DNA from: Gammaproteobacteria bacterium
GTDB lineage: Bacteria; Pseudomonadota; Gammaproteobacteria; UBA4575
Assembly (NCBI GenBank): GCA_026710875.1
Contig: JAPOQE010000039.1
Coordinates: forward strand, 1-48,982
DNA length: 48,982 bases
Direction: 5' to 3'
Part shown: positions 9,610 to 19,040 of the stretch, piece after piece
Position numbering within the stretch: the first letter of the stretch is position 1
How the letters are laid out: every line of letters begins with the position of its first letter
Notes under the pieces: model-generated
The model's database searches: none
The model's input: the letters and a program-made list of their open reading frames with translations, nothing else
What the model was told of the DNA's origin: nothing
Program-made: the position numbers and the translations under genes

Positions 9610-10006
9610 GTCCGCTTACCTGCAATGGTCTCATCTGCATTTTTCCAAAAGTATTTGTGTCGCGCATTGTAAAGGTTCTGTTCACCTGTGCGCACCCTGT
9701 TTCATGAGTTTCTCAACGAAATTCGCACCCCTGTGCATGCAGGAGTGCATCGACAACCTGTTGGGCCATGCGAAATTCAATGCCACGCTGCGGAGCCGAC
9801 ACACCATTATGGTATTTTGAAATCACCGCGCCCGATCTGCTGCACTGGGCCGTGCACGATCTTTTGGATAATGGACAACGGACCAGCGAGGATTCAACTA
9901 GTGTGGCCGGATACAGGCAGAACGGCCTGTTCCGGTGCCTCTTGGACTTGATTCGACTCGTTGAGCCTTCAGACCTGCCACAGTGCGATTTCCTGGCTCG
10001 AAACTA
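9610..10006. other. Intergenic gap between tRNA-Asp and ppiD
   Basis: About 400 bases with no supported gene on either strand. It must hold the end of the tRNA transcript and the start signals for ppiD. One small inverted repeat is visible (ACAGGC-6-GCCTGT at about 9912-9929), but no T-run follows it on the minus strand, so I do not call it a terminator. Confidence 0.5.
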
Positions 10007-10083
10007 TGGCGGAGTGGACGGGATTCGAACCCGCGACCCCCGGCGTGACAGGCCGGTATTCTAACCAGCTGAACTACCACTCC
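10007..10083 (-). tRNA. tRNA-Asp (anticodon GTC)
   Basis: On the minus strand the acceptor stem GGAGTGG pairs with CCACTCC, the anticodon loop reads CTGTCAC with anticodon GTC, and the T-loop is TTCGAAT. The 3' CCA is encoded. It sits 14 bp after tRNA-Val and is probably transcribed together with it. Confidence 0.95.
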
Positions 10084-10097
10084 TATAGTAAAGCCCT

Positions 10098-10173
10098 TGG
10101 TGGGTGCTGAGGGATTCGAACCCCCGACATCCGCCTTGTAAGGGCGACGCTCTACCAGCTGAGCTAAGCACCC
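10098..10173 (-). tRNA. tRNA-Val (anticodon TAC)
   Basis: The minus-strand acceptor stem GGGTGCT pairs with AGCACCC, the anticodon loop CTTACAA gives anticodon TAC, and the T-loop is TTCGAAT. CCA is encoded. It begins 10 bp after the hupB stop, so it may be read from the hupB transcript and processed out. Confidence 0.95.
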
Positions 10174-10183
10174 AAAAGGCGCG

Positions 10184-10456
10184 TCAGCTTACAGCATCCT
10201 TTAGCGCTTTGCCAGCCTTGAAACTGGGAACTTTACTTGCAGAAATCTGGATTTTTTCACCGGTACGGGGGTTATGGCCTGTACGGGCATTCCGGTGCTT
10301 TACCGAAAAGGTTCCAAAGCCTACCACTGTTACGTTATCTCCTCGATTCAATGCGGCTGCAATCGAGCTGAACACTGCATCAACTGCACGTGCTCCATCA
10401 GCTTTAGAAAGCTTCGCTGCTTCGGATACTGATTCTACAAGTTCACTTTTATTCAT
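10184..10456 (-). CDS. hupB: DNA-binding protein HU, beta type
   Basis: A 90-residue histone-like protein that bends and compacts DNA as a dimer. It begins MNKSELVESVSEAAKLSKAD, and the core reads GFGTFSVKHRNARTGHNPRTGE with the beta-arm that grips the minor groove, including the conserved proline after NARTGHN. The C-terminus VPSFKAGKALKDAV is also conserved. Full length and start are standard. It lies directly downstream of lon, as in other gammaproteobacteria, and has its own strong promoter immediately after the lon stop. tRNA-Val follows after 10 bp. Confidence 0.97.
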   Translation of the reverse strand: MNKSELVESVSEAAKLSKADGARAVDAVFSSIAAALNRGDNVTVVGFGTFSVKHRNARTGHNPRTGEKIQISASKVPSFKAGKALKDAVS

Positions 10457-10630
10457 TAGACTAAACTCCCCTGATTGTTAGTATGCAACCCAGACAATCG
10501 CACGTTATCGTTAAGAACTGAAGGCAGCCTGCGGACCTCATGATTAGCATACGTAACAAGCTGAGATATCATTGCTGCTGGTCGAGATATGTAATGTGCA
10601 CGTGGTTACAAAGGCATTCGAATAGGTTTT

Positions 10631-10660
10631 GTTATACCAAGTGTGTCCGAACCAAGTCAA
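10631..10660 (-). promoter_or_regulatory. Sigma70-type promoter for hupB
   Basis: On the minus strand a -35 TTGACT (10655-10660) and a -10 TATAAC (10631-10636) are separated by 18 bases. Each differs from the consensus at one position. Transcription would start near 10625, giving a leader of about 165 bases before the hupB ATG. The promoter lies in the gap just after the lon stop codon. Confidence 0.7.
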
Positions 10661-10672
10661 TAAAACGTACAC

Positions 10673-13108
10673 TTAGTGGGCCTGAACCGGCTCACTTTTT
10701 TGGATGGATTTCTTGTGCTCAGGCTCAACTGCAGCGACGACCTCGGGATCACCTAGTGGCTCAGGCATGTTGACCAACGCCACCTGGAGCACTTCATCGA
10801 TCCACTGTACCGGAATGATTTCAAGTTTTTGTTTGATATTCTTGGGAATCTCACTGAGGTCCTTTTCGTTGTCTTTCGGGATCAGCACCGTCTTGATCTC
10901 AGCCCGATGAGCAGCCAGCAGCTTCTCTTTCAGGCCGCCAATCGGCAATATCTCGCCGCGCAGGGTGATTTCGCCTGTCATGGCAACATCTGCACGTACA
11001 GCAACCTTGCTCAAGGCTGAGACGATCGCGGTCGTCATGCCAACCCCGGCACTGGGTCCGTCTTTTTTCACTGCGCCCTCGGGGACATGGATATGGATAT
11101 CCGACTTCTCATAGAAATCCGGCTGGATACCGAGGCCACTGGCACGGCTCCTGACCACCGTCTGGGCCACCTGGATCGATTCCTGCATCACATCCTCGAG
11201 CTGTCCGGTGCGGCTGGTCTTTCCCTTTCCCGGGATCACTACCGCTTCAATGGTAAGTAATTCACCACCGGTTTCTGTCCACGCCAGACCGGTAACCTGT
11301 CCAACCTGGTCGTTGTCCTCGGCAAGCCCGTACCGGAATAGCTTGACGCCGAGGTACTTCACCAGTGAGCGCGGTGTAATGGATACCTTCTTCCTGCCGT
11401 CACCAAGCACCAGTGATTTCACCACCTTCCGGCATATTTTCGAGATCTCTCTTTCCAGATTGCGCACGCCGGCCTCACGCGTGTAGTACCTGATCATGTC
11501 ACGAATCGCAGACTCACTGATCTGCAGTTCGTTTTTCTTCAGGCCATTGGCCTTCAGCTGCTTGGGAATCAGGTAGCGAATTGCAATATTTTTCTTTTCA
11601 TCTTCGGTATAGCCCGGCAACCGAATGACTTCCATGCGGTCGAGCAAGGGACTGGGGATGTTCAGGCTGTTGGCCGTGGCTACGAACATAACATCCGACA
11701 GGTCAAAATCGACCTCGAGGTAGTGGTCGTTGAAGGTGTGGTTCTGTTCCGGGTCCAGCACTTCCAGCATGGCCGATGCCGGGTCACCCCTGAAGTCCAT
11801 GGCCATCTTGTCAATCTCATCAAGAAGAAACAGCGGATTACGAACCCCAACCTTGGACAGGTTCTGCACAATCTTCCCCGGCAGTGACCCGATATAGGTA
11901 CGCCGATGTCCGCGAATCTCAGCCTCGTCATGCACACCGCCCAAAGACATGCGCGTGAACTTTCTGCTGGTGGCCCGTGCAATGGATTTGCCAATGGATG
12001 TCTTACCCACTCCCGGTGGTCCTACCAGGCACAGGATCGGCCCCTTGGGCTTGCGCACGCGCTGCTGCACAGCCAGGTATTCAATGATCCGTTCCTTGAC
12101 CTTGTGCAGGCCATAATGGTCCTCTTCCAGGATACGTTCAGCGGCCGCCAGATCTTTGCGCACCTTGGATTTCTTTTTCCAGGGTACGCCCACCAGCCAG
12201 TCAATATAGTTTCGCACTACTGTCGCTTCCGCAGACATCGGCGACATCATCTTCAGCTTGTTCAGCTCGGTCGTCGCTTTCTTCTTGGCCTCTTTCGACA
12301 TGCCGACTTTTTCAATCTTTTCTGTCAGCTCATCCACCTCGTTGGGCGCTTCCTCAAGCTCGCCAAGTTCTTTCTGTATGGCCTTCATCTGCTCATTGAG
12401 GTAGTACTCCCGCTGGGATTTTTCCATCTGCTGCTTGACGCGACCACGAAGACGTTTTTCAATCTGCAAGACGTCCAGTTCTCCCTCAATCAGCTTGACC
12501 AGATGCTCGAGGCGCTTACGCACATCACCAATCTCGAGCACATACTGCTTTTCATCCAGCTTCAGGGACATATGCGCCGCGATCGTGTCCGCCAGATGCG
12601 TGGGCTCATCAATCCCCGCAAGCGAGGTCAGGACTTCCGGCGGGATCTTCTTGTTGAGTTTTACGTACTGCTCGAAAAGGTTGGTCACCGAGCGTGCCAT
12701 GACCTCGAGTTCACGCTCATCCTCTGGCGAAGTATCCGATTCCAGCAGGGACACGCTGGCTCTGAGATAATCTTCTTCATCTAGGAAACGCATGACGCGC
12801 GCACGGTCGACGCCCTCCACCAGCACCTTGATCGTGCCGTCCGGAAGCTTCAGCAATTGCAGGATGGTCGACACTGTGCCAATGGTATGCACCTGGTCCG
12901 TACCCGGCTCATCCACCTCGGCATTTTTCTGTGCAACCAGCAAAATCTGCTTGTTGCTGGCCATGGCGACATCCAGGGCCTTGATCGACTTTTCCCGACC
13001 TACGAACAGTGGGATCACCATATGCGGGTACACCACCACATCGCGCAGCGGTAACACTGGCATGATGGCATCATCTGTCAGCTTGTCCGGTACTTGTTTC
13101 TCGCTCAT
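10673..13108 (-). CDS. lon: ATP-dependent protease Lon
   Basis: An 811-residue cytoplasmic AAA+ protease that degrades misfolded and regulatory proteins as a hexamer. The N-terminal substrate-binding domain starts near MPVLPLRDVVVYPHMVIPL, and a helical region of roughly 100 residues follows. The AAA+ module has Walker A GPPGVGKTSIGKSIA and Walker B PLFLLDEIDKM. The C-terminal protease domain carries the Ser-Lys dyad, with serine in KDGPSAGVGM and lysine in the segment before VLIPKDNEKDLSEIP. Length is close to E. coli Lon (784), with a short extra C-terminal tail. A sigma32-type promoter is seen upstream, which fits heat-shock control. It follows clpX and precedes hupB. Confidence 0.97.
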   Translation of the reverse strand: MSEKQVPDKLTDDAIMPVLPLRDVVVYPHMVIPLFVGREKSIKALDVAMASNKQILLVAQKNAEVDEPGTDQVHTIGTVSTILQLLKLPDGTIKVLVEGVDRARVMRFLDEEDYLRASVSLLESDTSPEDERELEVMARSVTNLFEQYVKLNKKIPPEVLTSLAGIDEPTHLADTIAAHMSLKLDEKQYVLEIGDVRKRLEHLVKLIEGELDVLQIEKRLRGRVKQQMEKSQREYYLNEQMKAIQKELGELEEAPNEVDELTEKIEKVGMSKEAKKKATTELNKLKMMSPMSAEATVVRNYIDWLVGVPWKKKSKVRKDLAAAERILEEDHYGLHKVKERIIEYLAVQQRVRKPKGPILCLVGPPGVGKTSIGKSIARATSRKFTRMSLGGVHDEAEIRGHRRTYIGSLPGKIVQNLSKVGVRNPLFLLDEIDKMAMDFRGDPASAMLEVLDPEQNHTFNDHYLEVDFDLSDVMFVATANSLNIPSPLLDRMEVIRLPGYTEDEKKNIAIRYLIPKQLKANGLKKNELQISESAIRDMIRYYTREAGVRNLEREISKICRKVVKSLVLGDGRKKVSITPRSLVKYLGVKLFRYGLAEDNDQVGQVTGLAWTETGGELLTIEAVVIPGKGKTSRTGQLEDVMQESIQVAQTVVRSRASGLGIQPDFYEKSDIHIHVPEGAVKKDGPSAGVGMTTAIVSALSKVAVRADVAMTGEITLRGEILPIGGLKEKLLAAHRAEIKTVLIPKDNEKDLSEIPKNIKQKLEIIPVQWIDEVLQVALVNMPEPLGDPEVVAAVEPEHKKSIQKSEPVQAH

Positions 13109-13195
13109 TTCAATAATTTCCTGGATACTGGCTAAACTATGTAAATCTTCGTCGGTACTTCCGTCTCAACATGTGCGGACGCACCTGAACCCTTC

Positions 13196-13224
13196 ATATG
13201 GGGGCATTCTTCTGGAAATTCAAC
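13196..13224 (-). promoter_or_regulatory. Sigma32 (heat-shock) type promoter for lon
   Basis: On the minus strand GTTGAA (13219-13224) and CCCCCATAT (13196-13204) are separated by 14 bases. The RpoH consensus is CTTGAA, 11-16 bases, then CCCCATNT, so this is a near-complete match. Transcription would start about 80 bases before the lon ATG. In E. coli lon is a known RpoH-regulated gene. Confidence 0.7.
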
Positions 13225-13279
13225 GTTGCTGGGCGCCGCGGCACCCGGTACGGCATGCACAGCCCTTTACAGGACCCAT

Positions 13280-14560
13280 TTACTCATCCGATGCCACTTT
13301 CTCATATTCCGAGCTTTCATAGAGCAGGTAGGGCTTTTCTCCATGAATTACAGATTCATCGACCACCACCTTGCCGATGCTGTTTTGCGATGGCATCTCG
13401 TACATGGTGTCCAGCAGCACATTTTCCAGTATGGTCCGCAGCCCGCGTGCACCGGTTTTACGATCCATCGCCTTGCGCGCCGTGGCATAGAGCGCATTTT
13501 CCCGAAATTCGATCTCTACACCTTCCATCTCGAACAGACGGTGATACTGCTTGGTAATGGCATTCTTGGGTTCAGTAAGAATCCGGACCAGAGCCTCTTC
13601 ATCGAGTTCATCCAGCGTTGCGACCACCGGCAGGCGTCCGACAAATTCCGGGATAAGGCCATACTTGATCAAATCCTCCGGTTCCACACTGTGCAGGACC
13701 TCACCAATCTTGATCGCATTGTCCTTGCTGCGCACATCCGCTGAAAAACCGATGCCACTGGTTTCCTTACGGTTGAGAATGACCTTGTCGAGGCCGGCAA
13801 ATGCTCCACCACAGATGAACAGGATATTGCTGGTATCCACCTGCAGGAATTCCTGCTGCGGGTGCTTTCGCCCACCCTGGGGCGGGACCGACGCGATCGT
13901 GCCTTCGATCAGTTTCAGGAGAGCCTGCTGGACCCCCTCTCCGGACACATCACGCGTAATCGAGGGGTTGTCGGACTTGCGTGAGATCTTGTCGATCTCA
14001 TCGATATACACGATCCCGGTCTGCGCCTTGTCGACATCGTAGTCACACTTTTGCAGCAGTTTCTGGATGATGTTCTCGACATCCTCCCCGACATAACCCG
14101 CTTCGGTCAGCGTGGTGGCATCCGCAATGGTGAACGGTACATTCAGCAAACGTGCCAGGGTTTCCGCGAGCAGGGTCTTGCCTGAGCCTGTCGGGCCCAC
14201 CAGCAGGATATTGCTCTTGGCCAACTCGACTGCATGCTTGCCCGAGTTGCGGGCATCGAGGCGCTTGTAATGATTGTATACCGCCACGGACAGGATTTTC
14301 TTGGCGCGGTCCTGACCAATGACATACTCCTCAAGGATGGCGTTGATCTCGACCGGCTTTGGAAGCTTGGTACCGTCTGACGAGGACTGCTCCTGCATTT
14401 CCTCCCGAATGATGTCGTTACACAGTTCGACACATTCATCGCAGATAAAAACCGAGGGTCCGGCAATCAGCTTGCGCACCTCGTGCTGGCTTTTGCCGCA
14501 GAAAGAGCAGTACAGAAGCTTGCCGCTGTCCCGATCCTTGGTTGTCGTGTTATCACTCAT
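13280..14560 (-). CDS. clpX: ATP-dependent Clp protease ATP-binding subunit ClpX
   Basis: A 426-residue AAA+ unfoldase that feeds substrates into the ClpP chamber. The N-terminal zinc-binding domain has the four-cysteine pattern CSFCGK...CDECVELC (about residues 18-46) that dimerises and binds adaptors. Walker A is [15 protein letters not shown] and Walker B is [11 protein letters not shown]. The ClpP-contact IGF loop is present in [12 protein letters not shown], and the sensor region is [17 protein letters not shown]. Length is the same as E. coli ClpX (424). It is 187 bp from clpP; a TATAAT hexamer on the minus strand in that gap (14685-14690) could give clpX its own promoter, though no good -35 accompanies it. 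Confidence 0.97.
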   Translation of the reverse strand: MSDNTTTKDRDSGKLLYCSFCGKSQHEVRKLIAGPSVFICDECVELCNDIIREEMQEQSSSDGTKLPKPVEINAILEEYVIGQDRAKKILSVAVYNHYKRLDARNSGKHAVELAKSNILLVGPTGSGKTLLAETLARLLNVPFTIADATTLTEAGYVGEDVENIIQKLLQKCDYDVDKAQTGIVYIDEIDKISRKSDNPSITRDVSGEGVQQALLKLIEGTIASVPPQGGRKHPQQEFLQVDTSNILFICGGAFAGLDKVILNRKETSGIGFSADVRSKDNAIKIGEVLHSVEPEDLIKYGLIPEFVGRLPVVATLDELDEEALVRILTEPKNAITKQYHRLFEMEGVEIEFRENALYATARKAMDRKTGARGLRTILENVLLDTMYEMPSQNSIGKVVVDESVIHGEKPYLLYESSEYEKVASDE

Positions 14561-14747
14561 CGTACCTTGCCAGACATCTGTGCTTTGAAAGGGTGCAGAG
14601 TTTGTGTCTTAGGTTCCAAATGAATCAGACGAATGCGCCTCAGGAAACACTTACTCGAGTCCCAACTATACGCTTTTTTGAAATATTATACATCGCCCGC
14701 GCAGGGCCCCACCGAGGTGGCCTTTTCAGGCAAAAAGCCCTTGAAAT

Positions 14748-15401
14748 CTATGAGGTTGAATCCGAGAGGCTCTCGCCGCGCTTGTCCAGGACCTCATCCA
14801 CCAGGCCGTATTCCTTCGCCTCGATGCTGTTCAAAAAATGATCACGTTCAGTGTCCTGTGCAATGCGCTCGACGGGCTGTCCCGTGTGTTGGGCCAACAC
14901 CAGGTTCAGTTCCTCCCTGATTTTCAGGATTTCGCGGGCATGGATATCGACATCTGTTGCCTGCCCCTGAAAGCCACCCAGCGGCTGATGGATCATGATG
15001 CGTGAATGCGGCAAGGCATACCGCTTGTTCGCGGCGCCACCTGCCAGCAGCAAGGCGCCCATGCTGGCAGCCTGACCGACGCACAGCGTACTGATGTCAG
15101 GCGTGGTGAACTGCATGGTGTCATAAATGGCCATGCCGGCACTGACCGATCCACCCGGAGAGTTGATGTAGATGGAAATATCCTTGTCAGGATTTTCAGA
15201 TTCCAAGAACAGCAGCTGGGCCACCACGAGGTTGGCCATCTGGTCCTCGATTGCACCGACGATGAATATGACCCGCTCTTTGAGCAGACGCGAGTAGATG
15301 TCATAGGCGCGTTCCCCGCGTGCAGACTGCTCGATAACCATCGGCACGAGATTCAAAGCCTGTGTGTTCAGGGCCCCGCTCTTTGGGTATCTTTCTCCCA
15401 T
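14748..15401 (-). CDS. clpP: ATP-dependent Clp protease proteolytic subunit ClpP
   Basis: The 217-residue serine peptidase that forms the double-ring chamber used by ClpX. The nucleophile serine lies in [14 protein letters not shown], the histidine in [14 protein letters not shown], and the aspartate in the conserved TERDHFL segment near the C-terminus. The reading frame can be opened at a TTG (15416), but an AGGAG site followed by ATG at 15401 (MGERYPKSG) is the better start. The residues before [18 protein letters not shown] are the usual short propeptide. It lies 25 bp after tig and is probably co-transcribed with it. Confidence 0.97.
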   Translation of the reverse strand: MGERYPKSGALNTQALNLVPMVIEQSARGERAYDIYSRLLKERVIFIVGAIEDQMANLVVAQLLFLESENPDKDISIYINSPGGSVSAGMAIYDTMQFTTPDISTLCVGQAASMGALLLAGGAANKRYALPHSRIMIHQPLGGFQGQATDVDIHAREILKIREELNLVLAQHTGQPVERIAQDTERDHFLNSIEAKEYGLVDEVLDKRGESLSDSTS

Positions 15402-15426
15402 ATCGCTTCTCCTCAAATAATCTGTA

Positions 15427-16719
15427 TCAATGCTGGCTGTTTACCATCTCATCAAAGGTAAATGACCGTGCGGTCTGCTGTGCCTGGCTGAGCACCCACT
15501 CGACCACCTGCTCTTCCATGACCTGCGATTCTATCCCAGCCCTGGCCTCGACACTGTTGTTGTAATACTGAACCACATCATCGGGTTTGTCATACCCTGC
15601 AGCAATTGCCTCGATGTGCTGGGCCACACGTCCTGTATCCAGCTTGATCTGGTTTTGACGGATAATTTCGCCGATGATCAGTCCCAGCGTGAGCCGACGC
15701 TTTGCCTGTTCCTCCAGCAAGGACTGCGGCAGCTTGGAATCATCCTCAAGCTGCAGGTTGCTCATGGCCTGCTGTCGAACCGACTGTACCTCATCCGCCA
15801 ACAGCTTCTGCGGCAATTCGAACTGGTTGGCTTCAAACAGTCGTTGCATGACCTGGTCCTTGCCGAAGGCCTTTTTGCGCTGTTCAAGCTCGGCTTCCAG
15901 GTTTTGCTGAAGCCGCGCGCTCAAAGTCTCAACCTTGCCATCCTCAATTCCGAGTTCACGTATAAAATGCTCATCAAGCTCAGGCAGTTTCCCGGCTTCC
16001 ACTCTCTTAACGCTCACCTCGAATACCGCTGTCCTGTCTGCCAGATCCTGCTGGCGGTAGTCTTTGGGAAAGCGCGCTTCAATCGGCTTGGCATCGCCGA
16101 CCTTGACGCCCTCAAGCTGCTGCTCGAACTCAGGTAAAAGGGCCTGGCTGCCGAGCACGACCTCGAAATCGTCATGGCTGCCCCCCGCAAAAGGCTCACC
16201 GTCCAGTGTGCCCTTGAAATCGATCGTTACCCTGTCCTCCTTAGCAGCGGCGCGCTTGACCAGGCGCCAGCGCATTTTCTGAGTACGCAGCTTCTCGATC
16301 ATGCCCTCCACATCCTCGGCAGTGACTTCGGCCTGCGCAGTTTCGATCTCGAATGCCGAGGCGTCCGCAAGCTCAATTTCCGGATAGACTTCAATGGTCG
16401 CAACGTACTTCAGATCCTGATCCGCCTCCTGGTCGAGGCGTTCGACCTGCGGGGGGCCCGCAGGGCGCAATTTTTCCTGCTGTATCGCCTCCCCGTAACT
16501 GGTCTGCATGGTATCTGCCAAGACTTCCTGATGTACCTGCTTGCCGTACCGCTGGCGCACTACCGCCAGGGGAACCTTGCCGGGCCGAAACCCAGGCAGC
16601 TTGACCGTGCGGGTCATGTCCTGGAGCTTCTTCTCCACCGCAGTGCGGATATTCTCACCAGGCACCTCCACGGTGATCTTGCGCTCCAGCGTCCCTGTTG
16701 TTTCCAGTGATACCTGCAT
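15427..16719 (-). CDS. tig: Trigger factor (ribosome-associated chaperone)
   Basis: A 430-residue ATP-independent chaperone that binds at the ribosome exit tunnel. The ribosome-binding signature GFRPGKVP is at about residues 43-50. The FKBP-like isomerase domain lies in the middle ([20 protein letters not shown] and the [11 protein letters not shown] region), followed by the long helical C-terminal arms. Length matches the family (E. coli 432). It is the first gene of the tig-clpP-clpX-lon series, with tRNA-Leu 168 bp upstream on the same strand. Confidence 0.97.
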   Translation of the reverse strand: MQVSLETTGTLERKITVEVPGENIRTAVEKKLQDMTRTVKLPGFRPGKVPLAVVRQRYGKQVHQEVLADTMQTSYGEAIQQEKLRPAGPPQVERLDQEADQDLKYVATIEVYPEIELADASAFEIETAQAEVTAEDVEGMIEKLRTQKMRWRLVKRAAAKEDRVTIDFKGTLDGEPFAGGSHDDFEVVLGSQALLPEFEQQLEGVKVGDAKPIEARFPKDYRQQDLADRTAVFEVSVKRVEAGKLPELDEHFIRELGIEDGKVETLSARLQQNLEAELEQRKKAFGKDQVMQRLFEANQFELPQKLLADEVQSVRQQAMSNLQLEDDSKLPQSLLEEQAKRRLTLGLIIGEIIRQNQIKLDTGRVAQHIEAIAAGYDKPDDVVQYYNNSVEARAGIESQVMEEQVVEWVLSQAQQTARSFTFDEMVNSQH

Positions 16720-16887
16720 CCAATAACCCTCTGATCAATACCCCTTGGGGTGTTCACGCCAATCGTTCATGCCGTGCAACCGGTTCCCGGGTGCTGGCGG
16801 CTTTGTCCGGCGACAGTATATTGAGTGCGCCAGCATATTGCATCCCGGGACATCCAGCCGGAGAATGCCCGCCGGCATTGAATCAGG

Positions 16888-16970
<83 letters not shown>

Positions 16971-17091
16971 TCCGTTGATATCGGCATACCATATCAACCG
17001 GCATGCGTTGCCCTGTATTATACCTGCAACCCTGCATCTGGATTTCAACCAGCTGCCGGGCACTACTCATTCTATTCATGTTCTGCCACAG

Positions 17092-17985
17092 ATGTACGCA
17101 CTACTTGTATTTGTTCTGCTCGTTGCGCTGGTCCTCATTGCCGGAGCCGCCCTTGCCTATCCGGTGCATGCGTTTCTGGGTCTCTGGCTTGAGACCGATT
17201 TCGAGGAGGTCGCCAAACGAACGGTACTTGGCCTTGGGATTTTCGCCTTGGTGGCCCTGTTTCGAACATTCGGTTTTCGTACCTTGCAGGACATCGGCTT
17301 TACCTCGAAGGGATCGCAATTCTGGAAAGACTCGCTGACAGGATTCGGCGTGGGTGTTTTGATCATGGGGCCTGTCATCACCGGCCTGCTGCTCTCCCGA
17401 AACCGGGTCCTTGACCTGCAATGGGACTGGTCTTTTTCAGGCGTGGCTCTACTGCTGGCGACCGCTGTGATATCCGGCACGGCCGTGGCACTGCTCGAGG
17501 AGACCATCTTCCGGGGGGCCTTGCTGAGCGCAATACTGCGAAGAAGCTCGGTTTCCCTGGCAGTGCTATCAACGAGCTTTATGTATGCGCTGGTGCATTT
17601 CCTGGAGCCTGGGGCGCCTGTGGACCCCGATGCGCTGGGCTGGGGCAGTGGTTTGATCCTGCTGCGCGATGCCTTCACCTTCCTGTACCACCCTGCGCTC
17701 ATATTCGACTCGTTCATCGCCCTGTTCGCAGCAGGCATCCTGCTTGCCCTTGTACGGGTTCAAACCGGCGGACTGGCCGCATGTATCGGCATCCATGCCG
17801 GCTGGGGATTTACCATCAAGATTTTCAAACGAGTGACCAACTCAAATCAAGACACGTCGTTTGCTTTCCTGACCGGCAACTATGATCATGTCATCGGTTA
17901 TCTCGCGACCCTTGTGTTGATTCTTGCTATCGGAATCTACCTCGGCATCAGCCGGCAGACCGGGGAGAGAACGGGAATGGGGTGA
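17092..17985 (+). CDS. CPBP-family intramembrane glutamic endopeptidase
   Basis: A 297-residue polytopic membrane protein of the CPBP/Abi family (Rce1-like). The family's motif 1, EExxxR, is in LLEETIFRGALLSAI, the FxxxH motif is in SFMYALVHFLEP, and the third motif's His-Ala-Gly-Trp is in GIHAGWGFTIK. About seven hydrophobic segments are visible. The frame stays open upstream to 16918, but that part overlaps tRNA-Leu, so I chose the ATG at 17092 that starts MYALLVFVLLVALVLIAG. The ribosome site there is weak. The stop codon overlaps the 3' end of tRNA-His on the other strand. Substrate unknown; family members range from prenyl-protein proteases to bacteriocin immunity proteins. Confidence 0.85.
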   Translation: MYALLVFVLLVALVLIAGAALAYPVHAFLGLWLETDFEEVAKRTVLGLGIFALVALFRTFGFRTLQDIGFTSKGSQFWKDSLTGFGVGVLIMGPVITGLLLSRNRVLDLQWDWSFSGVALLLATAVISGTAVALLEETIFRGALLSAILRRSSVSLAVLSTSFMYALVHFLEPGAPVDPDALGWGSGLILLRDAFTFLYHPALIFDSFIALFAAGILLALVRVQTGGLAACIGIHAGWGFTIKIFKRVTNSNQDTSFAFLTGNYDHVIGYLATLVLILAIGIYLGISRQTGERTGMG

Positions 17986-18054
17986 GCGATGGGGATCGAA
18001 CCCACGACCACAGGAACCACAATCCTGCGCTCTACCAACTGAGCTACGCTCACC
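17978..18054 (-). tRNA. tRNA-His (anticodon GTG)
   Basis: On the minus strand the acceptor stem GTGAGCG pairs with CGCTCAC. The extra G at -1, required by histidyl-tRNA synthetase, is encoded and faces C73. The anticodon loop TTGTGGT gives anticodon GTG. CCA is encoded. The last 8 bases overlap the end of the convergent CPBP protease gene. Confidence 0.95.
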
Positions 18055-18138
18055 GTAGTGGAGTGGATGTTAACGCATGAAATGCTGTAGCTCCACTCGA
18101 ATAAGCCGCCTGCAGCACACGATGCGCACTGCGCCGGC

Positions 18139-18960
18139 TCAGTGCCAGCCTCGAGAGGCGATCAGTGCCGAAAAGCGATCCTCTTGCAGGGCCTGTGCGT
18201 TCTCAATGCGGCGCACCGTTCCATCATGGACAGTAAAGAAAGACAACACCTCGTGAATACAGCCCGACGGGCAATCCCCCCAAGCCTCGCGAACAGCGAC
18301 ATGCCAGGTGCCGCGGGCGCTACTCACTGCCATGTCCGGACCATCCCCGAGCTGTGCATCGGGTTGTGCAAACCGCACGCCGGGTATCTTCAGGTAAGCC
18401 CGTGCAGCAGCCTCCAGGTTGACAGGCTTCCCGAAGTGCAGTGCGGCCACTCCTGTACGGCGAAAGACCTGTGCATGTTGCAACCCGAGCCGAGCATTCA
18501 AGGCATCAAACTTGGCAAAACCCGTCGGCACGCCGTTTTCACGCTCGGCCAGCATCGTGCCAGCAAGAAGAGCCGGTGCAAGGCCCACGAGCAGCATGCC
18601 GGGCCGGTAGTCAAGTCGCGGTGAAACATCGGCAAGCTCCGGGTAGGCCGTCCTGACCTGGATCAGCACCTTCTCGATTTCGCGAATGAGCTGGTCCCGG
18701 TGTGCGGTTTCCAGCAGCAGGCCAGCGCCTCGTCTACGCAATATGCGATCGGCCAGTACCTGCGCATCCGTGATTTTATCAGGTTGCTGTACAGCCGGAC
18801 TTGCTACGCTTTCCCCGGCACCCAGGCCCTGTACGCCCGACAGGAAAAGAGCCGCAAGCAAGCAGACACCTGCCGAGCGCAATGGACTGGAAAAAACATT
18901 CCGGCCGATGACTGCGAGGCCTTTACTGAATGTGCAGAAACCGAGCGTTTGAGCTTGCAT
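18139..18960 (-). CDS. Exported protein of unknown function with a subtilase-propeptide-like segment
   Basis: I do not recognise this 273-residue protein as a named family. It has a long basic N-terminus and a hydrophobic stretch (SAGVCLLAALFLSGVQGLGA, about residues 29-48), consistent with export. The middle contains a segment of roughly 80 residues from GMLLVGLAP through LNARLGLQHAQVF to YLKIPGVRFAQPDAQLGD. That layout (beta strand, N-x-x-x-G-hydrophobic helix, then PGVxxAxPD) resembles the I9-like propeptide of subtilisin-type proteases, but no protease domain follows. The C-terminal part has two cysteines close together (DCPSGC) and a HEVLSFFTVHDGTV strand pair. It stands alone between tRNA-His and the sugar dehydrogenase. 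No clear ribosome site, so the start is uncertain. Confidence 0.6.
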   Translation of the reverse strand: MQAQTLGFCTFSKGLAVIGRNVFSSPLRSAGVCLLAALFLSGVQGLGAGESVASPAVQQPDKITDAQVLADRILRRRGAGLLLETAHRDQLIREIEKVLIQVRTAYPELADVSPRLDYRPGMLLVGLAPALLAGTMLAERENGVPTGFAKFDALNARLGLQHAQVFRRTGVAALHFGKPVNLEAAARAYLKIPGVRFAQPDAQLGDGPDMAVSSARGTWHVAVREAWGDCPSGCIHEVLSFFTVHDGTVRRIENAQALQEDRFSALIASRGWH

Positions 18961-19040
18961 GAAGACAAATTTGTGGGCTAGCGCCTATCGTCGGCAAAAG
19001 TCTGGGCTCCGTATGGACACAGGCCACCCGTGACCATGCA

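Noticed and set aside
11906-12784. 292-codon open frame opposite lon
   Set aside because: Antisense to the conserved AAA+ and N-terminal regions of Lon; the protein looks like a mirror of lon codons (many His, Leu, Phe).
14700-14745. Hairpin after clpP as a possible terminator
   Set aside because: The inverted repeats are present, but on the minus strand, where clpP is read, no T-run follows, and clpX continues in the same direction.
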